64,000 nt of DNA from Salinibacterium sp. dk2585. GTDB lineage: Bacteria > Actinomycetota > Actinomycetes > Actinomycetales > Microbacteriaceae. This document shows positions 56,281-62,716 of the stretch, piece after piece (the stretch's first letter is position 1; every line of letters begins with the position of its first letter). Under the pieces are notes generated by a model. It had not been told where the DNA came from. It worked only from the letters and a program-made list of their open reading frames with translations, and did no database searches. The position numbers were made by a program, and so were the translations under genes. The DNA is taken from positions 62,001 through 126,000 of the forward strand of contig NZ_CP042856.1 of assembly GCF_008001035.1 (NCBI RefSeq). The letters are read 5' to 3'.

Positions 56281-58149
56281 ATGCAGTTCTACCTCAACGG
56301 CTACCACGCGGGAGACTCGCACGTGCAGCCGCAAGCGCCCGATGCGATGCACGCGCCCTCTGGCGATGACGTCGTCGACGTGCTCGTCGTCGGCGGCGGA
56401 CCAGCGGGGCTCGTGCTCGGTGCGTCGCTCGCCCAGTTCCCCGAAATCAGCACCATGCTCGTCGACAAGCGCCGCGGGCCGCTCGAGCTCGGCCAGGCCG
56501 ACGGGGTCGCCTGCCGCACGATCGAGATGTTCGAGGCCTTCGGCTTCGCGTACCGGGTGCTCGAGGAGTCGTACTGGGTCAACGAAGTCGTCTTCTGGCG
56601 ACCAGACCCGGCCGAGCCGAGCCGCATCGTGCGCAACGGCCGGGTGAGGGATGTCGAGGACGGCCTCTCGGAAATGCCGCACGTCATCCTCAACCAGGGG
56701 CGCATCCACGAGTTCCTCACCGATTGCATGGCGAACGGCCCCGCGCGCCTGGCACCCCGATACGGCACCGAGCTCGTGAGCCTCGAGCAGGTGCCAGGCG
56801 ACTCGCACCCCGTGCACGTGACGATCCGGGATGCCGAGGGCGCGACATCCGTGGTCCGTGCCAGGTATGTGGTCGGATGCGACGGCGCACGCAGTTCCGT
56901 GCGTCGCTCCTTCGGGGCCGAGCTGCGGGGAGACTCGGCCAACCAGGCGTGGGGCGTCATGGACGCGCTGCTCACGACGGACTTTCCGGACATCCGCTTC
57001 AAGGCAGTCGTGCAGTCGGCGGAGCACGGGAACATGCTGATCATCCCGCGCGAAGGCGGCTACCTCGTGCGCTTCTACATCGAGCTCGGCGAGTTGGCGG
57101 AGGGCGAGCGGGCGCGCGACCGCACCATCACGGCCGACGACCTGATCGCGGCCGCGCGCCGGGTGATCGCGCCGCACGACCTCGAAGTCAAGGAGGTCGT
57201 GTGGTGGTCGGTCTACGAGATCGGGCAGCGCGTGGCCGAGGCCTTCGACAACTCGGCGCAGACGGGCGGCGTGCCGAACGTGTTCGTGGCCGGCGACGCG
57301 TGCCACACGCACAGCCCCAAGGCGGGCCAGGGCATGAACGTGTCGATGCAAGACACCTTCAATCTCGGCTGGAAGTTGGCGGCCGTGCTGCGCGGCCAGG
57401 CGCCCGAATCGCTGCTGAGCACCTATGAGGAGGAGCGCCGCGGTGTGGCTCAGGGCCTCATCGACTTCGACCGCACGTGGGCGGGAATGATGAGCGCACA
57501 GGCCGGCGCGACCGGGGTCACGCCGGAGGCGCTGCAGAGACAGTTCTCGGAGCAGGGGCGCTACACGGCCGGGTTCGGCACCAAGTACGCGCCGTCAGTG
57601 CTCACCGCCGCGGGTGCCCGCCAGGAGTTCGCGACCGGGCTGCCCCTCGGGGAACGCTTCCACTCCTCTCCCGTCGTGCGCGTGGCCGACGGCAAGCACG
57701 TGCAGCTCGGCCATGCTGCGCGCGCGGACGGGCGGTGGCGCTTGTACCTGTTCGGCGATGCTTGCGACATCCGCTCGCCTGAGTCGGCGCTCGCCGCGGC
57801 ATGCGGCACCCTCGAGGCCACGCTCATCGCCCGATTCACGCCCACGGGGGTGGACGTGGACGAGGTGTTCGACGTGCGGGGCGTGCTGCAGCAGTCGCAC
57901 CACGAAGTCGACGTCAGCGACCTGCCAGCGCTGCTCGCGCCGAGCAAGGGGCGCTACGGACTCACCGACTACGAGAAGACCTTCACGGCGGTCGTCGGCG
58001 GGCCCGACATCTACGACACCCGCGGCATCTCCCGTGACGGATGCATCGTGGCCGTGCGCCCCGACCAGTACATCGCGCACGTGCTGCCACTTGACGCGGC
58101 GGGCTCTCTCCCCGAGTTCTTCGAGGGGTTCCTGCTGCCGGTCGCGTAG
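56281..58149 (+). CDS. FAD-dependent aromatic monooxygenase, 3-hydroxybenzoate 4-monooxygenase-like
   Basis: A 622-residue flavin hydroxylase. The FAD loop is VLVVGGGPAGLVLGASLAQF (about 36-55), the second site is GRIHEFLTDCM, the NADPH/FAD motif CDGARSSVRRSFGAELRG, and VFVAGDACHTHSPKAGQGMN the second FAD contact. A thioredoxin-like C-terminal domain (about 440-622) marks the phenol/3-hydroxybenzoate hydroxylase class. The start MQFYLNGYHAGDSHVQPQ and the middle LELGQADGVACRTIEMFEAF resemble 3-hydroxybenzoate 4-monooxygenase (MobA). The product would be protocatechuate, but no ring-cleavage gene is near. The exact substrate is inferred. Confidence 0.85.
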   Translation: MQFYLNGYHAGDSHVQPQAPDAMHAPSGDDVVDVLVVGGGPAGLVLGASLAQFPEISTMLVDKRRGPLELGQADGVACRTIEMFEAFGFAYRVLEESYWVNEVVFWRPDPAEPSRIVRNGRVRDVEDGLSEMPHVILNQGRIHEFLTDCMANGPARLAPRYGTELVSLEQVPGDSHPVHVTIRDAEGATSVVRARYVVGCDGARSSVRRSFGAELRGDSANQAWGVMDALLTTDFPDIRFKAVVQSAEHGNMLIIPREGGYLVRFYIELGELAEGERARDRTITADDLIAAARRVIAPHDLEVKEVVWWSVYEIGQRVAEAFDNSAQTGGVPNVFVAGDACHTHSPKAGQGMNVSMQDTFNLGWKLAAVLRGQAPESLLSTYEEERRGVAQGLIDFDRTWAGMMSAQAGATGVTPEALQRQFSEQGRYTAGFGTKYAPSVLTAAGARQEFATGLPLGERFHSSPVVRVADGKHVQLGHAARADGRWRLYLFGDACDIRSPESALAAACGTLEATLIARFTPTGVDVDEVFDVRGVLQQSHHEVDVSDLPALLAPSKGRYGLTDYEKTFTAVVGGPDIYDTRGISRDGCIVAVRPDQYIAHVLPLDAAGSLPEFFEGFLLPVA

Positions 58150-58160
58150 CGTCACGCCCC

Positions 58161-58226
58161 GGATGACTGGTTTTCGGGCAGATGACCCTGCCGCGGCGCG
58201 ATCATCTGTCCGAAAGCCAGTCATTC
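58161..58226. repeat. Long imperfect palindrome after the monooxygenase gene
   Basis: GATGACTGG then TTTTCGGGCAGATGA (58162-58185) pairs with the segment 58202-58226 over about 22 of 25 positions. It may terminate transcription or be another dispersed element. Confidence 0.65.
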
Positions 58227-58373
58227 GCAGGAGGCGACGGCGTCGGCGGGAATCGGGAGACAACTTCGTTCACCCGCTCGTTACCTGAGTCCCATTCGGG
58301 GTTCACCCGGCACCTCCATGGTGGGGACCGTCGCAGCCGCGACACCCCCCATTTGCGTGACAAAGGAGAACCC

Positions 58374-60218
58374 ATGAAGAGCGCGTTCACACGCACTCGC
58401 TCGGCGTTGGCGGCAGGTACGGCACTCGGTGTGTGCCTCGTCGCCAGCCCCATGCTCGCTGCGACGGCAACGGCCCAGACGGATGCACCGTCCCCCAAGA
58501 ACATCATTCTGCTGATCTCTGACGGCGGTGGCTACAACCAGTTCGACGCCGCGAACCTCTACGAGTCGGGCACGGCCCGCAACCAGGTGAGTGTTGACCC
58601 CGTGACGGGCGCGATCGAGCGCTCCGAGGGCGCCCCCATGCAGGTGTACGACGAGTGGCCCGTGCAGGTCGGCCAGTCGCACTTCTCGGCGAACGGCCGT
58701 GCCAGCTACACGCCCGAGCAGGCGTGGGGCGACTTCGATTGGGTCAAGAGCGGCGCGACCGATTCGGCCGCTGCGGCCACGGCGCTCGGCACCGGCGTCA
58801 AGACCAAGAACGGCGCGATCGGCTACGACGCCGAGGGCAAGGAACTCCTCACCCTGGGCGAGCAGGTGAAGGCGGTCGGCAAGGCGGCTGGCCTCGTGAC
58901 ATCCGTGCCGTTCAATCACGCGACGCCGGCGGGCTTCATAGCTCACAATGCCGACCGCAACGACTACCAGGGCCTCGCGACCGAGATGATCGACAGCGAC
59001 CTCGACGTCATCATGGGCGGCGGGCACCCGCACTACACCGACGCGCACACGACCCGGCCCGCCAAGAACACCTGGATCTCCGCCGACGACTTCGCTCGGG
59101 TGAGCCAGGGGCAGACGCCGTACTCCTTCATCGATGCGCGCAGCTCCTTCGAGGCGCTCGCGGCGGCAGAGGAGACGCCCGAGCGTGTCTTCGGACTCGC
59201 GCAGGTGGCCGAGACGCTGCAGTACAACCGGCCCGGGCTCGAGAATGACGAGGTGCTGCCCGGCACCGACCCCTTCAATGACGTGCCTTCGCTGGCAACG
59301 ATGACGAAGGGTGCCCTCAACGTGCTCGATCAGGATGAGGACGGATTCTTCCTCATGGTCGAGGGCGGCGCGATCGACTGGGCTGGCCACGCCAACCAGA
59401 CGACCCGCACCATCGAGGAGCAGATCGACTTCAACGACTCGGTCGAGGCGGTCAACGCCTGGGTCGAGGCCAACAGTAGCTGGGAGGAGACCCTCGTCAT
59501 CGTCACCGCCGACCACGAGACCGGCTACCTCGCCGGCCCCGGCGCGGGCGACACGTGGACGCCCATGACGGGTGGGGCGGGCGAGCTTCCGGATGTCACG
59601 TGGCACTCGGGCTCGCACACGAACCAGCTCGTTCCCCTCTTCGCGAGGGGTGCCGGCGCTGAGCAGCTCGAGGCGCGCGCAACGTCGTACGACTCGGTGC
59701 GCGGTGCCTACCTCGACAACACCGATGTGGGCGAGGTCATCTTCGACTTCGTCGGTTACGACTACAGCTCGGATGCCTCGGCCGCCGGCCTCGAGGCGCG
59801 GGTCGCCGCGCCCGGAACGTTTGGCACGCTGAGTCTCAGCGTCGCCGAGGGCGTCGCCGCGTTCGAGGGCAACACCGCGACCCTCCCCGAGGTGACGGTG
59901 CGTGACAGCCGCGGCGAGGTGCAGGCGCTCGGCAAGGGCTGGACCGTGTCTGGAACGTCGAGCGACCTCGTCGCCGGCAACCGCGTGATCGAGGCCGACA
60001 ACCTCAGGTGGGCGCCCAAGGTGCTCGCGAGCGAGGGTGGCGCGCAAGCCGGCCCCGCGGCGACGCTCGAGGGCCCCGCGACACTCGCCGTCTCGGACCG
60101 CACGAGCCGCGTGGGCGAGACCGTGCTCGGCGCGGACCTCACACTCGAGGTGCCCGCTGATGCCCGCGCGGGACGCTACGGCAGTGACATCGTGCTCACC
60201 GTCTTCCCGACGGACTGA
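58374..60218 (+). CDS. phoA: Secreted alkaline phosphatase with WxL-like C-terminal domain
   Basis: A 614-residue secreted enzyme. Signal peptide at residues 1-32 (ALAAGTALGVCLVASPMLAA). Phosphatase motifs are NIILLISDGGGYNQFDA (metal Asp), the nucleophile Ser131 in GATDSAAAATALG, then VEGGAIDWAGHANQT, TADHETGYL and WHSGSHTNQLVPLFARGAG. The catalytic domain ends near residue 470. The remaining about 145 residues form a beta-rich domain like WxL surface domains (LSVAEGVAAFEGNTATLPEV; LGKGWTVSGTSSDL; PADARAGRYGSDIVLTVFP). ATG 58374 follows AAGGAG. The next gene fits a WxL-binding partner. Confidence 0.9.
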   Translation: MKSAFTRTRSALAAGTALGVCLVASPMLAATATAQTDAPSPKNIILLISDGGGYNQFDAANLYESGTARNQVSVDPVTGAIERSEGAPMQVYDEWPVQVGQSHFSANGRASYTPEQAWGDFDWVKSGATDSAAAATALGTGVKTKNGAIGYDAEGKELLTLGEQVKAVGKAAGLVTSVPFNHATPAGFIAHNADRNDYQGLATEMIDSDLDVIMGGGHPHYTDAHTTRPAKNTWISADDFARVSQGQTPYSFIDARSSFEALAAAEETPERVFGLAQVAETLQYNRPGLENDEVLPGTDPFNDVPSLATMTKGALNVLDQDEDGFFLMVEGGAIDWAGHANQTTRTIEEQIDFNDSVEAVNAWVEANSSWEETLVIVTADHETGYLAGPGAGDTWTPMTGGAGELPDVTWHSGSHTNQLVPLFARGAGAEQLEARATSYDSVRGAYLDNTDVGEVIFDFVGYDYSSDASAAGLEARVAAPGTFGTLSLSVAEGVAAFEGNTATLPEVTVRDSRGEVQALGKGWTVSGTSSDLVAGNRVIEADNLRWAPKVLASEGGAQAGPAATLEGPATLAVSDRTSRVGETVLGADLTLEVPADARAGRYGSDIVLTVFPTD

Positions 60219-60230
60219 CGCACCGTCTCG

Positions 60231-60264
60231 CGTGCGGGGCGGGCCGGCTGGCTCGCCCCGCACG
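60231..60264 (+). terminator. Terminator-like hairpin after the phosphatase gene
   Basis: CGTGCGGGGCG (60231-60241) pairs with CGCCCCGCACG (about 60254-60264). There is no T-run. Confidence 0.45.
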
Positions 60265-60270
60265 TTCCGC

Positions 60271-60303
60271 GAGTAGCGAGCGCCAGCGAGCGTATCGAAA
60301 CCC
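60271..60303. repeat. Dispersed repeat, second copy of the fliP-inserted family
   Basis: GAGTAGCGAGCGCCAGCGAG then CGTATCGAAACCC. It matches the minus-strand reading of 15113-15147 at nearly every base. No second arm is visible here. Confidence 0.75.
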
Positions 60304-60339
60304 GAGCGACTGATCCCACCCCCCAGACTGAAGAGACCC

Positions 60340-61293
60340 ATGAAACATCTCGTCACCACGGCCCTCGTCGGCTTGTTCCTCCTGCCCGGCGCGGCGCACG
60401 GACCGGCCGCCGCCGCGCCCGTGCCAGTTGCCGCCGCCCCAGCGCCTGCTGCCGAGTGGAGCGTCACCCCGGCGGGCGACGACGATCGCGTCTCGCTGCG
60501 GCACACGGTCGACCCCGGGGCATCCGTCTCCGACGCCATCGTCGTGACCAATCTCGGCTCGAGCGATGCCCGCTTCGCGGTCACCGTGGGTGACGGGGTT
60601 GTCGGCCCCGACGGGGCCTTCGACATCCGCAGCGACGAGCCGAGCGGTGGCGGCTCTTGGCTCAGCGTCGGCGGACTCGAGGAGGGCGGCGTGGCGCTCG
60701 CCGCAGGCGAGGCCCGCGAGTTGCCCGTCAGAATCGACGTGCCCGCGGATGCGACCCCGGGCGACCACCCCGCCGGCATCGTGGTCGGGGTCAGTGCCCG
60801 CGACGGCGACTCGACGGTCACGACCCGCATCGGCGTGCGCGTGCACCTGCGGGTCGCCGGCGAGGTGCAGCCGCAGCTGGCGGTGCGGGATGTCACGGTC
60901 GGCTTCGCCCCGTCGTGGATCCCCTTCGCGCCCGGTCGTTTGAGCGTCGAGTACACCCTTGCGAATGAGGGGAACGTGCGACTTGGCGGAGCGGCCGAGG
61001 TGTGGGCGGCCGGTCCCTTCGGGCTCGCCGCCGCGCAGGCTACCGAGCAGGCGGGCGAACTACTGCCGGGGGAGGAGGTCCGCCGCACGGTGCAGGCAGA
61101 TGCCGCGCCGCTCGCGCTGCTCTTCGGCGGACTCGAGGTGACCCCGCTCGTGGTCGGCGCGGACGAGCTTGCGCCGCCGGCATCCGTCATTCACGAGTAC
61201 TGGTCGCCCGCCGTGTCGTGGACGGGACTGGCGTTGCTCGTGCTCCTCGGCGGCGTCGCGGTGCTGCTCGTGCGTCGGCGTCGCGCTGGCTGA
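60340..61293 (+). CDS. DUF916-type surface protein with C-terminal membrane anchor
   Basis: A 317-residue secreted protein. Signal peptide about 1-27, then an Ala/Pro stretch. A first beta domain (about 40-165) has SLRHTVDPGASVSDAIVVTN and LPVRIDVPADATPGDHPAGI, the DUF916 pattern of WxL-interacting proteins. A second domain (about 170-270) follows. One membrane helix (about 287-308) with an RRRR tail anchors it facing outward. It is next to a phosphatase with a WxL-like domain, so the pair may form a surface complex. That partnership is inferred. Confidence 0.8.
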   Translation: MKHLVTTALVGLFLLPGAAHGPAAAAPVPVAAAPAPAAEWSVTPAGDDDRVSLRHTVDPGASVSDAIVVTNLGSSDARFAVTVGDGVVGPDGAFDIRSDEPSGGGSWLSVGGLEEGGVALAAGEARELPVRIDVPADATPGDHPAGIVVGVSARDGDSTVTTRIGVRVHLRVAGEVQPQLAVRDVTVGFAPSWIPFAPGRLSVEYTLANEGNVRLGGAAEVWAAGPFGLAAAQATEQAGELLPGEEVRRTVQADAAPLALLFGGLEVTPLVVGADELAPPASVIHEYWSPAVSWTGLALLVLLGGVAVLLVRRRRAG

Positions 61294-61320
61294 ACCGCAT
61301 CTCGACTCTCGCCCCGAACG

Positions 61321-61358
61321 ACGGATGCCCGCCCAGCGAGTGCTGGACGGGCATCCGT
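61321..61358. terminator. Terminator-like hairpin between convergent genes
   Basis: ACGGATGCCCG (61321-61331) and CCAGC pair with GCTGG and CGGGCATCCGT (61348-61358). It could serve the DUF916 and FMN-reductase genes. Confidence 0.55.
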
Positions 61359-61372
61359 ATGTCTGCAGCGGG

Positions 61373-61966
61373 TTACGCCGCGACGGTCTCCTGCGCGACG
61401 CGCACGGCGCGGAGGGCGTTGGCCCACGCGACGACCTGGCTGACCTGCGTCTGCAGCTCTTCGGCCTTGTTCTCGGCGGGCGTGAAGGCGGGAGCGCCCT
61501 CGGCCATGCCGGAGAAGTCGGTGAAGAGGGAGAGCATGACGTGCTGGCGCACGTCGGCAATCTGCAGCTCGCCGAGCACCTGGCGGAGGTGCTCGCCTGC
61601 GCGAACACCACCCATGGAGCCGTAGCTGACGATGCCGGCGGCCTTGTTGTTCCACTCGGCGGCGACGTAGTCGAGCGCGTTCTTGAGTGCGCCGGGGATC
61701 GAGTGGTTGTACTCACCCGTGACGAAGAGGTAGCCGTCGAACTCGCCGATCTTCGAGGCCCAGGCGTTCGCGGCGTCACCCTGGTAGTTGCCGGCGCCGG
61801 CGGGGTAGGCCTCTTCGAGGAGCGGCAGCTTGTAGTCGTGCAGGTCGACGAGTTCGAACTCGACGCCTTCGGCGGCGGCGTTCGCCTCGACCCAGTCGCC
61901 CACCATGCGGCCGAGACGGCCCGGACGGGTGCTGCCGACGATGATGCCGATCTTGAGGTCTGACAT
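61373..61966 (-). CDS. NADPH-dependent FMN reductase
   Basis: A 197-residue flavodoxin-fold reductase. The FMN phosphate loop is GSTRPGRLGRMVGDWV, and LFVTGEYNHSIPGALKNALD with IVSYGSMGGVRAGEHLRQVL completes the family pattern. It reduces flavins or azo/quinone compounds with NADPH. It is divergent from a MarR gene, with three palindromes in the 97-base gap, so it is likely induced by a redox or aromatic signal through that regulator. Confidence 0.93.
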   Translation of the reverse strand: MSDLKIGIIVGSTRPGRLGRMVGDWVEANAAAEGVEFELVDLHDYKLPLLEEAYPAGAGNYQGDAANAWASKIGEFDGYLFVTGEYNHSIPGALKNALDYVAAEWNNKAAGIVSYGSMGGVRAGEHLRQVLGELQIADVRQHVMLSLFTDFSGMAEGAPAFTPAENKAEELQTQVSQVVAWANALRAVRVAQETVAA

Positions 61967-61990
61967 TGAAGTCCCTTCGTGAAAGCTCCG

Positions 61991-62041
61991 TCACCAATTG
62001 GTGACGCGTCAACAATAACTCGTAGTGGTTGACGCGTCAAC
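61991..62041. promoter_or_regulatory. Operator cluster between FMN reductase and MarR genes
   Basis: Three palindromes: TCACCAATTGGTGA (61991-62004), GTGACGCGTCAAC (62001-62013, one mismatch) and GTTGACGCGTCAAC (62028-62041, perfect). The last two are the same site, 28 bases apart centre to centre. Confidence 0.7.
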
Positions 62042-62063
62042 TAAGCGGTACAATTGTCGGATC

Positions 62064-62576
62064 ATGGCCGCAGCATCCGAGATCGACGACAGCGAGTGGA
62101 TGGCGTGGCGTGGCCTACAGGTCATGCAACGCCAGCTCCACGCCGCCCTCGAGGAGCGACTGCAGGCGGATGCCTCGATCTCGACCCCCGACTTCGAAGT
62201 GCTGTCCACGCTCGCGAGCGCCGAGCGCAACGCACTGCGAAGCGGCGACCTCGCCCTGCTCATGGGATGGGAGAGGAGCCGCCTCTCGCACCAGGTGCGC
62301 CGCATGGAATCGCGCGGCCTCATTCGCCGTCGCGAGTGCGAGACCGACCTGCGCGGCACCTGGATCGAACTGACGGATGCGGGACGCGACGCCGTCTCCG
62401 CCGCACTACCCGACCACAGGGCCGCACTGCGCAGCCTCTTCTTCGACCTGCTCAGTGACGACGAGAAGGCGGCCCTCGCGAAGGTTGCCGACAAGGTCAT
62501 CGGGGCGATGGAACCGGGCGCGTGCGACCTAGCTGAACGCGTGATGGGATCACCAGAGCCCGACGCGGTGCGCTGA
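62064..62576 (+). CDS. MarR-family regulator
   Basis: A 170-residue winged-helix regulator. The DNA-recognition region is SGDLALLMGWERSRLSHQVR followed by RMESRGLIRRRECETDLRG, the MarR wing. N- and C-terminal helices would form the dimer. A TACAAT box lies 9 bases before ATG 62064, and the operator at 62028 overlaps the promoter region. It is probably autoregulated and controls the divergent FMN reductase. The regulator responds to a ligand or oxidation that cannot be read here. Confidence 0.92.
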   Translation: MAAASEIDDSEWMAWRGLQVMQRQLHAALEERLQADASISTPDFEVLSTLASAERNALRSGDLALLMGWERSRLSHQVRRMESRGLIRRRECETDLRGTWIELTDAGRDAVSAALPDHRAALRSLFFDLLSDDEKAALAKVADKVIGAMEPGACDLAERVMGSPEPDAVR

Positions 62577-62671
62577 GGCGAGGCATCCGCTCGTCCTCTC
62601 TGGGGAGCGACCGCGTCACCACGTTTACTCAGGCGGGAGGCGTTTCATAGCTCCTGCAGGAGGGAGCGGCG

Positions 62672-62716
62672 ATGGCGAACTGGAGCACCGCCTGGTGTCT
62701 GGCGACGCGTTCGTGA
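62672..62716 (+). CDS. Possible 14-residue leader ORF before the P-type ATPase
   Basis: ATG 62672 with a strong AGGAGGG site (62658-62664) encodes MANWSTAWCLATRS. Its TGA overlaps GTG 62713 (GTGA), the likely ATPase start. The site is partly covered by the palindrome CTCCTGCAGGAG (62651-62662). It could couple or tune ATPase translation. Confidence 0.4.
   Translation: MANWSTAWCLATRS

Noticed and set aside
58281-61190. A 969-residue open frame on the minus strand
   Set aside because: It is opposite the phosphatase and DUF916 genes; composition is that of an antisense frame, with no domain.
61321-61358. GGATGCC hairpin as a dispersed repeat
   Set aside because: Its place between convergent genes and its single occurrence fit a terminator better; the GGATGC word is simply frequent in this DNA.
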